Source of the DNA: Callipepla californica brunnescens
Taxonomy: Eukaryota; Chordata; Aves; Galliformes; Odontophoridae
Assembly (NCBI GenBank): GCA_023055505.1
Contig: JALIRH010000026.1
Coordinates: forward strand, 9,439,591-9,503,590
Direction of reading: 5' to 3'
DNA length: 64,000 nt
The notes under the pieces are model-generated. The model made no database searches, was not told the origin of the DNA, and worked only from the letters and a program-made list of their open reading frames with translations. Every line of letters starts with the position of its first letter. The first letter of the stretch is position 1. A program made the translations under genes and the position numbers. This document shows, piece after piece, positions 41,119-54,264 of the stretch.

Positions 41119-44100
41119 GGAGCAGAAAACAGTTTGTACCAAGCAGAAGGTGAATAAACACTTATGTTCTCTCTATTTCCATAAGTAAACTAAGCAAGTA
41201 ACTCAGATATTTGTAGGAATAAATGAACTTTGCTGACATTCTTTCAATAAACTTATTCACTAGTTTTAGTTTTAGCATGTGACTTCACTAGCATATTACT
41301 ATGTTTCTAATGACAGTAATGATGTGTGAAGAATGCAACTTTGAATTGCTATACTTAATTATAGCTATTTTCCCTCTCTGCTCTCTGCAAAATTGTTTCC
41401 TTTTTTATTTAATAGCCAGTGATCAAATGATTTAATGAAATGATCTGTGGAGAGATTCTATGAGAACAGATTTGACACCTCTGTTAATTCAAGAGGTTTT
41501 GGCTCATTTCTTAGGAGAAATGGCTTTAAAGAGTCTCCGTGGCTTTAATATTAACATCTGCCTATATTTTAATTTTTGGATAGTGATTTTAAGGATTCAG
41601 TCCCTTCAAAGTTGCATTCCTGGCTATTTAAACCCTTTTAAATTTATTCACATTTTCTAAAGAAATTATCTATCAAGGTCCACGTGATCTAAAGCTACCT
41701 CTTGTGCTAGACTTCAGCTACTTTTAGATTGCACTATAAAATGTTACATTAGTTGCTAGGTTTCAGGAAGTACTGCCTCTATCCAGGAGATCTTATTAAA
41801 ATCTATGGTCCTTTTTAGCTGCCAATGCTCTGGGTAAATATATTTGGGGGGGAAAGTAAAAAAAGCGTGTTGAAGTTTCTCTAAATTCCTCTTGGTTATC
41901 ATTGTATACGGTGTCATGGAATTGGATATAGAAATTTGAGTTTAAAATGTGCTTTTCTTCCTGCAAGTGAATATTTATTTTGCCACTAGGGCTCAGCGTG
42001 AAACCTGCTGTCTTTTGCTCAGAGGGATGTGATGCCTAATGACAACAGAAGAGGGATGTGTTTGTAAATTATTTTACATTTTTAACTCCAGACAAGGGTG
42101 AGAGAAGACTTGAAGTGGGAAGGAGAGGCATATGGAGAGGCAAAGGAATTTAAGTAGCTGGAATGGGTAAAAAATGGACAATACTAACTTAAGCTCTTGT
42201 CGCCATGCTATAATAGAAATAAGTTCTGCAGGAAAAAGAAAGTTTATGCTGAAGTTGTTATAGCATACAACGAATTTCTAGGTCACATATGAACTTGTGG
42301 ATCCCTCTCTGATAAGTATTTCAGTCCAGAAAGATTGGCAAAAGAAATGTAAGATGCTCTCTTTATCCTTTCCACTTCATTAGTGAAACAACGTAATGAA
42401 ATTTAAGTGAGGTAGTTTGTTATGATGGAAGCTCAGCCTTTGTGCAAGCCCATAGCGTAGAACAGGTCAGACATTGTTATTTGAAAATCAGTGCTAATAG
42501 AGTAACTTAATTAAAATTAAGAGAGTATTATTCTGTCTCTTACATCTAAGATTGATGTAGGTTATTTTCAGCTGCTTCTTTGCTTAAGGTTAAACTTGGC
42601 TTCCTTAAAGTCCTCCTTTATTTCATTATACATCCTTTACTTCTGAAAGTCCATGAAATGGTTCAAAGGTTTGAAGAATTCAGGTTTGGGAAAGGCATAC
42701 TAAGTCATCTCAGCCTGTTCTTCTGTTAGACCTCATTAACATTTACTCATTCCCTCATTCTTCAGAATAACTGTTAATTGATGTCACAATAAGAATTGTG
42801 TTCATGAAAGCAAAAAAGAATTATACATGGTAGGACATAGTGCATTTGAAGAGTTACGTGTCATCTGAACATAAAGCCTGGACTTCTTTCTTTTAGTGAC
42901 ATATGCAGCACTGCCTCAGCATCTGTATGTTAGCTGCAGACTGTGGCCTTTAAAACTATAACTGTAAATAAAGGGAAGATCAAAAACAGTATCACGTTAT
43001 GTCTCTTGTAGAACAGTAAGTTCTTCATATTCTTCTCTGGATTTTGTATTGCCCTTGGATAAAACATACAGCACATGCATTTTCTCATGTCTAGTGCTCT
43101 ATTCATTTGCTATTTTTCGCACCTACCTGAAAGTAGCATTAAAATGCACAAATATTTGTGGATGGAGAAGGAAAAAGGTAGCAAATACAGTCATCCATGT
43201 TCTTGTTGAAAGTGGAACAGAGTTTTCATTCATGCTATCACCAATTTTTTTCATGGTGATGTATCAATCACCAAAGGGAAAATCAAATTGCCTTTGATCA
43301 TGTCATTATCACTGTAACTCTGGAACAGGACCTCTATGTACCACAGATTGTCTAACCTGACACAAAATATTATTTAGTTTTACTGCATAGTTGGCACTTT
43401 CTGAAGTAGAAAACTAAGCAACATAAATGGTAAAATCATGGGAACCCACAGTGCATCTCTTGCTTATTCTTGTGCAAAGAACTTGCACCTAGAAGAGTTG
43501 TAAAGTAGATTGCAGAAAACTGTTTGGGTTGCAACTCAGGTTAAATGCCTTCAATTATTAAAAAGCATGCTGCTACAATCAAATGTTCACTGCCTCAGAG
43601 AAAAAAGAACTAAACAAAAATATTCTCTGATGAAAAACATACATGCTCACTATTTCTTCCCCGCAGAATTTAGGCAAACAGAAAAGGATTATAAAAAGGT
43701 ATGCACGCCGATGTACTTTCTTGCTACTCCCATTATTTTAGCTCACTGATAATATGGTTATGATTTTTCTTGCTATTTGATACTGAGATAATTGAGTGAC
43801 TTTCTCATATTTTGTAGAATTCCACAGTTTTCTTTGTATTGCCACACTGATACAGGCTATGAACTACCTTCATTATCAGTGTGATGTTTCCTTTGTTAAT
43901 AAGCATGCTTCGCTAATGTTTTGCTAGGATAAACTAGTGTGAATACTTTCTTTTCTTAGACAATTCTTGTGAGCTGCTAGAGCTTATCCTCAGTTTTCTA
44001 TTGAAATACCAATCAACCATCAGCATAGGGGAAAGTTGTAGCAGCTTCTGATTAATCTGTATTAAACTACTATTCCGATATTTTTTGATAATGGAATTTC

Positions 44101-44610
44101 GACTTAGATTGAGATGTTAATTCTATGAATTTTAAACAGGTTATTTTACAGAGGCTATGTGTGCAGTGTGCATTTAGTGAAAATTTGTCAAAAACTGTAG
44201 ATCAGTACCATCTTGACATCTCTGTCAAGGAATCTGTTCATTATTGTAATCATTTTCTTCAGCTCAACTTACACACTTTATTGACCTGTCTCTAGTGCCA
44301 AAACAGGAGAAGAAGTCTTTCAATACTGCAGTAAAGTATCAGAGAAACTTCCATGAGAGTTTTTAGATGACTATAACAGCCTTAATTTTTGAAAGTTTTT
44401 GTGCTATGGAGATTCAATAAGCATAAGCTCAAGCATTCTGAATGTCTAGTAAAAGTTTACCTTTTACGAACCGAAAATTTCCCAAAAACTGCCATGAATA
44501 TGTCTGGAAAGTGAATGGATTTGGACAAAATTTAGTTAATACACTAGTCTAACCCTTCTGAGGAATAGTAAAATAGATTGCATATTTAAGATTGTTCCAC
44601 ATCTGTACAT

Positions 44611-45160
44611 GGGTTGCTCCAAAATAATGCCTCCTATTTCTTTCCGTGGGAACCATAACAAAGAGCAAAATAACATTTGTTAGAGTAAATTCTCAGCTAC
44701 AGATTACTATTTTTAACACCACTACTAACTATGCTTTTTTGCCAGTTATAAACAAGACCCTGCATGCTGCACGCATAAAAATCTGCACCAGTGGAGATTA
44801 CCCACAATTTCACTGTTACTGTTAACCTGGCTCATCTTCGCTATAACCACTGTTCAAAGACACTACTCACCACCTCTCAGTGATCACTCTTTGTTTGGTC
44901 TCCATGAATGTTCAGCAGGTTTCTGTGAATGCACTTTTTTCCTCATAGAATAATTCAGTTGCACAGCTTTGTTTCATGCACTCTTCTATGTCAGATGCAG
45001 TTTTGTCTGAGTGCCTCTCTAATGCCATCTTCAAGTGGCAACAAGATGTAAGGAAATATTGGTAAAAAGATTCAACTTCTATTGTTGCATCTCCATTATC
45101 CACCTCTGATACTGTGGGGCAACAGAATTGTATAGGAGGCATTACATTCAGAGCAGACCT
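44611..45160 (-). mobile_element. Mariner (Galluhop-type) relic, minus orientation
   Basis: Terminal inverted repeats: GGGTTGCTCCAAAATAATGC at 44611-44630 followed by CTCCTATTTC, and at the right end 'ataggaggcattacattcag' followed by AGCAGACC. The transposase remnants read on the minus strand: an N-terminal stretch with a 76-codon open frame at 44912-45142, and the C-terminal remnant beginning Asp-Phe-Tyr (about 44768) with the later Trp conserved. The middle of a full mariner transposase, including the catalytic aspartates, is absent. Length about 550 bases against about 1.2-1.3 kb for a full mariner. Confidence 0.82.
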
Positions 45161-45939
45161 TGTATGTATCTCATTTCTCTTGTATACATCTCTGTTCTTT
45201 TGTTGTGGAAAAACATTATGGTTATTTAGCAGAGAAAGCTCATCTGTATTTATCCAACACCTACTTTATGTACTTTGTTATTAGTATATTTATCAAATTA
45301 AGGGAGGGTGATTTTTAAATCTCTAGAATTTTCACTCTCTAGAAGTACAAATAAATTACTTGAGAGCATCTTGCTATAAAGGTGTATAAACATGAATTTC
45401 ATTTAAGTGTTTCAAAAACTAGAGAAGCTTTATATTTATGTAAAATAAGCCAGCTAATGTTTTGAGAGAGATCAAGCATTACCTGCAGGAAAGATCCAGA
45501 GAGTACTGCTTTATAACAATAAATCATCAAGGGGAGGAGCACTGAGCAGAATAATGCAATGTGTTGGACATTAAAAGATACATTAGCTCATTTTTAGAAA
45601 GCAAGTTTGTGTGTGCGTGATGAAGTTTCTCCATCTTCAGACAAAGGCTTATGAGTTGATATTTTGCATGAACGTGATGAGAGCCTGAGTCAGCCTCACC
45701 TTTTAGGTGGATTTTCATAGACTTTTCTCTGTATATAGTGTCACCGAAGACAATTTTTTTTTAACCCAAAGAATAAACTCACCTGGTTTATAAGTTAATA
45801 TTTTAAAGCAGAAAAGTACCCTCAACATAGCCATGTGGACTGAAACTGGAAGTTAACAAATTTTATTCTGTCAGACTTGTCTCCTCTTGCAGTCTTTCCA
45901 TTTCTTCCCTCATACCACTGCAGCCTCCAAGCCTCCAGG
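45161..45939. other. Unique intronic DNA between mariner relic and duplication
   Basis: I see no repeat family, RNA or coding signal here. Confidence 0.5.
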
Positions 45940-46268
45940 CTTGTTTTCACCCTAGTGATTCTGTGGCTCTAGAGCAACATGTACGCTGTTTGCTTTGGGT
46001 TTATAGATAAGGACTTCATCATTCTCAAACCTGGCGGTGTGTCTGTTGCTCGTGTCTCTCAGTGGTTTCTGCTGTCCAGGCTCAATTATCTGGTAAGCTA
46101 ATACCATACTTGTTTTCACCCTAGTGATTCTGTGGCTCTAGAGCAACATGTACGCTGTTTGCTTTGGGTTTATAGATAAGGACTTCATCATTCTCAAACC
46201 TGGCGGTGTGTCTGTTGCTCGTGTCTCTCAGTGGTTTCTGCTGTCCAGGCTCAATTATCTGGTAAGCT
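45940..46268. repeat. Perfect 160-base direct duplication (two copies, 9-base spacer)
   Basis: Copy 1 is 45940-46099, copy 2 is 46109-46268, with a period of 169; base-by-base comparison shows no difference. The spacer is AATACCATA. Each copy contains an AG after a T-rich stretch (46005-46006 and 46174-46175), then 85 bases and CTG followed by GTAAGC (46092 and 46261), so the unit looks exon-like. The frame Met-Tyr-Ala-Val-Cys is open through both copies (40 codons in copy 1; 65 codons for copy 2 plus flank), but no known protein is recognised. Confidence 0.95.
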
Positions 46269-48814
46269 CCCACTCAGAATCCTCCCGTTGCCTCCCCTTT
46301 CTTCCCTCACCTTTAGTCTTTGCCCCAAGGAAATCTTGTCCTTAGAAGCTTCATCATAAGCCAATGTGCAGCAGCAAGACAAAGAAAATAACAGCTTGCC
46401 CCCTAATGTGCACTCATGTTGTGTAGTAGTAGTTACACCTCACACAATATATGTGTACATAAATTATGATTTACAAAGGAAATATGCATGTCATCACAGT
46501 AGAGCACTGTAGATTTGCAGGAGAATGTGAATATATTATAAAATCAACAGATGTTTGGAAATACAGAATTTTCTGTGAAGGCTGGATAACAGAGAGACTA
46601 TAAAAATGCTAACAGTCAATTCATAGTGGTGACTAAGATCAATGGCAAAGCTTTTCCTCTTTTCATTATAACTGTATTTGCTATAGATAGTTTTACTTAA
46701 AAATACCCTGAGGAATAAAAACAATATTCAAACGTGCAATGAAGAGGATAATGCAGTAGATACATGAGAGAAAATATCAATAAGGAAGAAATGTATTTAG
46801 CATTATAATATGTGGTCTTGTTAACCTCAAACTTGAGACAGTATGTCTTTCACTACCTAATAAAACTGTCTGCTGTATTAGCAAGTAGAAAAACAAGATC
46901 ATATATGGGAGGAAATCAGGTCAATGCAGGTAGCAATAATAATTTATTATGAAAAAAGAAGAAGCAAAGCAAACAGTGCAAAAATAAAATCTGAGATTTG
47001 GGATAAAAGACTGAAAGATAACCTCATTTTTTTGCACACATTGGTTTTATATCCTGTAAAAATATGAAGTATATCTTGTTCTTTTAACTTCTAGGGTAGG
47101 CTTGTAATTGTAATTCATATTTACAGCTAGAGGCACTAAAAGTTTGGGATGGGTATGTGATGTGTCTACTTTTTTTCATGGCACAGTAGTGGTTTTCCGT
47201 TTATTGCTTAATCTTTCACTTAAGGCTAGCAAATGTTTTTTAAGGGAAAATTGTGTCTTCACTCCATATTCTCTATTGAATACACAAGTAAAAATATTCT
47301 CCCTTCTGTGGTATTTTGTCTACTTCCATTTTCATATCAAATCTATTTTTTGTATGATTATAGATTTTTTTGTACCTGTCTTAAGTATATTTTGACATCT
47401 CAGAAATAACTCTTGAGGGCTCAAACATGTACCTTTTTAAAAATAGGATTAGGATACCAATCTAATATAGAAATATTAAAAGAAACCAAAGAGAGTTACT
47501 TAAATACAACAACATGACAGTCCCATGGGGTGAACTGCTGTCGATGACAGTGGCAGATCTTTAGGAAAATGATGGAGTAGAACTGGCATCTAGCAGTGAC
47601 TGCTTGGTTTGTTCTCTCACCTTCGTGCTACCATTTATTTTCATGTTTAGCAGGCCTTGGTTGGCTTCTCATGAAACTGGCTAGTCTGTTTTTGGATGTG
47701 AAGAGGCTTGCACTGTGGCAAGGACTAGCCTATAAAAACAGAACAAAAACAAACAAAAAACAAAAGAACAAAAAATATCAATGGATCTTAGGCCTTGTAT
47801 AGACAGACTTGTTTTTTATTTTTCAGTTTTCCTTACTTTTTCTGTGAGCTACATCTAAAATATAGTTATGAAAGTTGCATGTTAGTGATACTAAATATCT
47901 GTGCTCAGTTTCACTTAATTAAATGCTTTTCTAGGATGCTGTCTGACTTTAAGAGAAGCATAGTTCACGAAAGTAATCTTTTTTCATGTACTGTGATAAT
48001 CTTTAATTTAGTCTGTTATAGGTTTGCATGCTTTTAATGTTCAACTGCAGGGTTCAGTTTGATCATTTAATCATCTTTCACTAGCACAGAAAGGGCCATT
48101 CATCTTCACTCTACTTTACTAAAGCAATTTAAAAATGGGCCTTCTGATATGAAAAGCATTGGCAATCAGGTCCAATAAGAGAAGCACAGAGAAGAACTAA
48201 TGGCCAGGCAAGAAACGTAATTGATTCTTTCTTCTGACTTTTAATTAGAAGTGTATATGTTTTCAATGTTTAACCTTACTTTATAGAAATTAATCATCTC
48301 TTGAAAATTCATTTTCACGTGACTTTTCTTCAAATGGTCTGAATCTCATGTGCTGTAGTGAAGTACAGTATTCCACATTTTTTACATAGTGCTGTACGTG
48401 TAATGCTGTTGTCCAAACTTATGTGGGTTGTTGGGCTTTTTTTGTTTGTTTTTTGTTTTGTTTTGTTTTTTTGAGTAGGTCCAAAGTCTCCAAGCAATTG
48501 TTGCAATCAAAAATAATTAATTAGATTGCCTTGATCTATATGCACATAACTTTGCAGTCACTGCTTTGGTACTGGCTACTGAATGTTCAGCCAACAGAGC
48601 TGAAAACTCCCAACTTACTAGTTCAGAAATCTCCAGCTGCCAGGACTTTCTTTGGTTTGCTCAGAAGAGAAGTTGTGTTTCACTGTTGTTTGCAATCCAG
48701 ACACAGTGCAACCTTTTTAGAAAAGCTGAAGATCTATCCCATTGCAGTTCTGGTAAACAGTTTCTGCGTTTCTTCATTTGGCTGAGGTGGGACACTTAGA
48801 ATGGTGGTTTGCCT
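46269..48814. other. Unique intronic DNA, no gene seen
   Basis: Contains an AAC/A-rich stretch at about 47738-47777 and a GTTTT-rich stretch at 48437-48472. No transposon or exon recognised. Confidence 0.5.
48437..48472. repeat. GTTTT-rich simple repeat
   Basis: T-rich stretch with regularly spaced G residues (GTTT and GTTTT units). Confidence 0.8.
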
Positions 48815-49508
48815 TTAGTTTGGTTGTACAGGTGGTAAGGTTTTGGTAGTAGGAATCTAAAGAGCTGCTCTATAAGAGGCCAAGGCTGCACTGTATCAGA
48901 TAGCCAGCTCCAAAGGCGTTGCTTCAGGGTGCAGATGGACCTCAGAGCCAAGGTGGCAACACCTTGGGGAAAGAGTATTTAAGGACAAAAAGTGCTGCAG
49001 AGAGGTACGAGAAAAACAGACACTGGACACCAGAGTCAGAGAAGGTGGAACAGAAGGAGGTACTCCAGGCACTAAAGCAGAAGTTCCCCTGCAACAAGTG
49101 GAGAGGTGAACCAGGCTGCTCCCCCACAGCCCATGTGGTGCACCATGTGAAACAGATTACCACATGGAGCCCACAGTAGAGCAGGTGAGCTTGGGCTATA
49201 ACCCAAACAGATGTTGAATCAGGCTCTGTGAAGAGATGGCCATGCAAGAAAAGGTTTTCAGGCAGGAACTGCAGTTTGTGAGAACCTCATGATGGAGCAG
49301 TCTGTACTTAAAGGACTGCACCTCATGGAAAGGACACCTGTTAGAGCAGTCCATCAATCTGTTTTGCCAGTGACACTATTTAGTAAGTGTCTCTTAATTC
49401 TCCCTGTGCTCTGTGGTCTGTGCAAAGTCTTCCTTGACCTCCTGAGGTAGGAGAATGAGAGAGCAGATGGATGATCATCTGAAAGCCAGCTAGTGTCAAC
49501 CCACCACA
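48815..49508 (-). mobile_element. Old avian endogenous-retrovirus LTR (apparently solitary, internally deleted)
   Basis: On the minus strand the element begins at 49508 with TGTGGTGGGTTGAC, the typical 5' end of a common avian LTR family, continues through 'gtgtcactggcaaaac' (about 49361-49376), and then carries the family's recurring block related to 'aaggactgcacctcatgg' (49308-49330 on plus), 'gcagaagttcccctgcaac' (49077-49095) and 'aaggttttggtagtagga' (48838-48855). Compared with the family as I remember it, the AT-rich part between about 49355 and 49361 is missing. No gag, pol or env remnants were recognised on either side, so it is best read as a decayed solo LTR. Subfamily not assigned. 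Confidence 0.72.
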
Positions 49509-50170
49509 AACTGTGACATTAGTTATTTTTAGAATGGCAAGGCACCAATTCCTCTTTGATTGAGTAGAGACATTCAAGTAGCTGGGAAAATATGCAGGAA
49601 TTACTGAGGAAACACCTTTCCTGTCCAAACTAGGGACCTGATCCTTGGGAACTCCCACAGATCTGTTGCGGACATGCATAGAATCTAAATTAATTTTACA
49701 GTAAGAATGGATTCGGTGAACCTTGATTTTCTGATGAAGTTGAATAGACTCCCCAAACTGAACATCAGCTGTGGAAACTGGAGTTATGGACAAATGGCCC
49801 TGCTTGTTAGAAGATGAAGTAACAAAGCAAACTTCAGTAGAAGATCTTTTGGAACTATTTTTAATCTGTAATCTCTTAAGAATAAGCTGTAGTTTGAGAG
49901 AGTTAAATAATACCTGGATACAGATGAATCTCTGTAGAAGTACTGTAAAATGTGCTATTCGCTTCCTCCTGAAGTCCTTTAGGATTTTTCTCATATTACA
50001 CCTCTTCAAGAACAGAGTAATGCTAAAGAGATATTATCAATTGTTTTGTCAGACATACTTTGCTTCTGAAGTGAAGAGGGTAGAGAGGAAAATACAGAAG
50101 TTCTATGACAGCTATATAGCTACCGGTTTGTGCTTATTGCAGTTAGATCTTTTAGCGATGAATAATTAGT
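49509..50170. other. Unassigned stretch with long open frames on both strands
   Basis: The longest open frame in the window runs on the minus strand from 50009 to 49380 (209 codons; its last 43 or so codons lie inside the LTR). A plus-strand frame of 132 codons at 49771-50169 overlaps it. I recognise no domain, signal peptide or family in either. Stop codons break the plus frame upstream of 49771. The stretch could be a decayed coding insertion or chance; I do not call a gene. Confidence 0.35.
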
Positions 50171-51011
50171 AAAAGCACTTTCCAATCCTACTTATATGGC
50201 TCATAGACTAAGATAAATAAATAAAACAAACCAGGATTCTAATGCTAATGTTCACAATCTGCCTTAAACACTTGTAATATTATTATTATTAGTGTATTTT
50301 ATAACTGTAATGCTGTAGTGGTCTAGGTTACAGGTTTTCTTCCAGCCTATTGAGGTAAACTAGAAATAGGGGCATTTCCATCTGTTAAATGTCTTTAATT
50401 TTATTTCGATTTTCCTCACGTGCTTAGCCTAAATTAGAATAACACCCCACCACACTTTTCTGTTCTCTATTTCCTTTTCCTCAGCTATTTTTAGAAACTG
50501 GGTTGCTCACAAGGATATGTTTTTTGAAATACCTTTCCACATTTTACTTTCTAATTACTTAATAAAGACTAGTTATTAATGCTGTAATAAATCTTACTGA
50601 GTTAGCTGGAGGGAACACTGTTTTTGCTTAACTTTCAACATTTATCAAACCCTAAACTGCTAAAAATTAAGTTGGGTCCTTAGAGATAGCACTTTCCTAC
50701 CAGTGTTGTGCTTAATCTGACACCAGCATCCAGGGGTTATACTCAGTATTGCTTGATTGGCATAAGTAAGAATCATACTAAAAATTACATCACATTTCTA
50801 AAACATGAGATTTTAACTTTGCTTATAGGCATTGCTTTTTCCTCTCATTAGAAATTAAAATTACATCTAGATGCATCAGTATTCCATACAAATGATGCTT
50901 AATATTATCAACTGTCAGGTCTAACAGATATCAAAGGCAATTCTTGGCCCATGTTGCCTTGACAACACATCTTGGTTTTGGCCTTCTTTGTCAATTGAAA
51001 TTCTTGATCAC

Positions 51012-51035
51012 TTTTTTTTTTTTTTTTTTTTTTTT
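51012..51035. repeat. Poly-T tract, 24 T
   Basis: Uninterrupted T24 following GATCAC and followed by CCCATTTG. Confidence 0.9.
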
Positions 51036-53234
51036 CCCATTTGAATAGGAATCATTCAGGGGCATCACAGAATTTGAAATACATTCAAATAAAACAAGAA
51101 GTGGATGCTATCAAGTTAGTCTTTATTATCTGCTGGAAACTGTGTGTATCTTACCTTCTGATGGTCTGCTCCTCCATGGAACGTATGAGACTGTCACCAA
51201 AAAGGTCTATTCCATGATGTTGTTTCTCCCTTGGCCTTTACTCTATGTTCAGTGTTGGAGGCTTGTGAGACCTTTCTTCAAGATCTGCCACTAAACCATA
51301 GAGCCATGCTTTTTTTATGAAGTATCGTACTTAATGTTAATGTTCCTAATGCTGCAGAGCTCATAATAAGGTGTTCCAGTGGTTCGTTGCCATCAGTGTT
51401 AAAAATATCCCACTTATTTTCAGACTAAATTAATCCTTTTTAGGTTTTGGCTGTTCATTTGTGATTCTTCCGTTATCAAATTTTTCTGCTTCATGTAGTA
51501 CTTAAAGAGTGTAATCAAGTCACTCCTTCATGTTCCTCTAGATCAGTGAAACAAATTACAACCCCTCTTTACGGCATATAATTTCTTGAGGCATGAGGTT
51601 GCCTTTTGAATCTTCAACAGTTTTTCTCAAGCATGAACAGCCAGTCAGGACTCAGCAGTCCAGTAGCACTTGGATTCAGTGGTATATGCAGAGAAAGTAG
51701 GACCTTTCAGAGCTTACTTAGTGTTTTCTTACTTATACAGTGCCAAGCCAGACACAGTATGGCAGGGAGTTGCCCAGACTTATCTGAGTAGATGCTGTGA
51801 CCTGTAAGTATTCATCTTCAGATATTGTTCCCTGGAAGAAAGTCACCATTCAGTAAATCTAGGCTTTGCTGTTGATTCACAGGAACAATAAAGCTTAATA
51901 GTCTACAGTGATAATTAAGAAAAATAAGGATGCAAAATATGGATGGGTTAGTTCAGCGACTTCATTACAAAACTATATTACGTCCTGGTTTCAGTTACAT
52001 AGAAAAATCTGTCTTTTGACATTTGTTTTATCTCTTAGCCTCTACAATTTATATTCTTCTAATTCGTTTGAAATTATTAGTTTCCTGTTAATCACAGGCT
52101 GTCTATTTACTAGTTCGCTGTGCATTAGAAAGGTAGCAAAATTAACAAATCATTAAAGAATATAAGTAATCTTTTTATACCGTTTTGTTTTCAAAATAGC
52201 TATTGAATAACAAAGCAACATCTTGGTTATTGATCATTTCTAGCAATGTCCTTCCTACTGGAAACTTTCACTTCTCTGATCCAACTTGGCCAGTTTGAAC
52301 CTATGAAGCTGTTGTAACACAGTTACTGCCTTTGTGTCTCTATGTTATTTACTTTAATAAATATCTGATAGACCATTTTACTGTTTCTTGAGAACCTTTT
52401 AAATTTTAATTGTCCAATTTTTGTAGATACATATTTCAGGTGAAGCTTTTGTCAGTAAGGGATTCTGTACCGCGTGTATTTGATCACATACACTGTAAAT
52501 GGACAGGCCCACCTCTGATGAGGTATTTAATTATTTCCATTTGGAATGGGAATACACATCCATTTTTTACTTAGTGTAAAATTGAAATGAAAAAATAACC
52601 CAACAAAGCAGTTTGTTTACCTGTATTCATATGTGTTTGAAGAATTTCACCAGCTGTACTATTCGAATAACTTCAACAGCCAGTAATTTTCTATTACGAT
52701 TTTGATCTGGAAGGAGCCAGATATTATTTTTTTTCCCTTGTCTGCTGGTAGCGATAGTGGGTTTGTTTGATTCTGTGTAGTAGAATCAAAGGTCCCCAGT
52801 TAGAAATGAGCTATTGTTATCAGTGCTGTGCTTAGCTGTCCTTGCCTATGAATGGGCAATTTAGTCTTTCATTCCTGTTATGAGGAAAATGTAGTAATTT
52901 ATTCTAGGAAAATAGTAGGAGGGAAGTACAAAGTTAAGCGTAGCAAAATGCAGCCACAGTCTAAGATAGACTCATAGTTTAAAAATATTTCTTTACATAA
53001 GTCAATCAATAAATTAGACCAGTTTTCTGCTTCATGGTTTGAACATTATTTCTTGTTTAATAACTTCTATGAACCACAGGCAAGAATTGATCCTGAAGAG
53101 GAATTTATCTGAGAAAAAGGTGGAAAGACAGGAGTTCAAAGAAGAGCAAAGATTCAAAGGATAACAAAACAAAGCCAATAAATACATAAAATCAAACCAA
53201 AACATTTGTATTACAAAGATACCTTAGAAACAGC

Positions 53235-53252
53235 TTTTTTTTTTTTTTTTTT
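53235..53252. repeat. Poly-T tract, 18 T, followed by CCTCTCAG
   Basis: Homopolymer continuing into CCTCTCAG (to 53260), a strong acceptor look-alike. The sequence after it shows no recognisable exon. Confidence 0.85.
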
Positions 53253-54193
53253 CCTCTCAGACTGCATCCTCTATTCTGTATGCCAGATTAATTCAGACTA
53301 CAAGGGAGAGACATCTGCTACTGTAAACTATGTCTCAGCATAGGGAAGGCTGTCCTTGGCACAGCAGACCATGGAGATTCTGGAGGATTCGGGGGCAGCT
53401 TGTTGAATTCATGTGCAAGGAACTTTCTATGTTCAGGGCTTCTTGTTTTACTTCCAGACTTCACTCTTGTGATTTTAGAAGCAAATACTTGCTTAAGCTA
53501 CAAATCCCAATTTAAGAAAAAAATCAGTTACACTGAATTGAAATTCTTTCTGACATCTGTATGATTTTTGTCTCTGTCATGTAAAGTATTGACACAGTTG
53601 AAAGCATCTGTAAGATGCATTTGTGGGGCCCAGGTCGTGTCTGAACTCTGTAAGATTTGTAATGATTTTTGGTTTGCAAGGAGAAGTTACAAGAAAGCTC
53701 TATCAGAGAAATTGGAAAGAGGTTAAATTAGCTCACATTACGTTCAGAGGAAGGAGTTTGAACTTTACAGCTATTACTGATTGTTTGTTTTTCTGATCTG
53801 GCAGTCAGAAGTAGTCTCAAAATGATTCCAGCTGTTATTCAGTTTCGTACCACAGAGAATCTGTGCCTTGGATGTGTCAGCTCTGTGGGCTCAGAGAGAC
53901 CCATAATTTTTGAAGATATTCCTGTTAGAGTGTGCCTGATTATCATAATGTCTCAAGAGGTTTTAGCATAAAAGAAGTGTTTAAGAAAGTCTGTCTCTCA
54001 CTTTCTCTTCTCGTCCCTCTCTCTAAAGTACTGTTTGACTTTGCAGCAAGGCTAATGAATCAGATTCCTTTTCTTCTATAATTCCTTTTTTGCAGAAGCA
54101 ATTCTAAGAGTTCCTATGACCTTTGATTCTCCTTCACAAGTGTGGAGACCCACATGGTTCTTTCAGGCCTATCATCTCTTCTTATCTCCCTGT

Positions 54194-54219
54194 ATCACCA
54201 CCCTGAATCACCACCCTGA
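54194..54219. repeat. Tandem pair of a 13-base unit
   Basis: ATCACCACCCTGA occurs twice in direct, perfect tandem. Confidence 0.9.
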
Positions 54220-54264
54220 TAACAGACATTTTTGCTTACTGTGTGCTTAGGGATGGACTATCAG

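Larger units (their letters stand above)
39833..44610. other. Unique intronic DNA, no gene seen
   Basis: Holds an A-rich run at 40565-40591 (A runs broken by single G) and A19 at 41100-41118. No transposon, RNA gene or exon recognised; open frames are at most 82 codons. Confidence 0.5.
50171..54264. other. Unique intronic DNA with long poly-T tracts
   Basis: Holds a short ATT array (50278-50290), T24 (51012-51035), T18 (53235-53252) and a 13-base perfect tandem pair of ATCACCACCCTGA at 54194-54219. No transposon or exon recognised otherwise. Confidence 0.5.
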
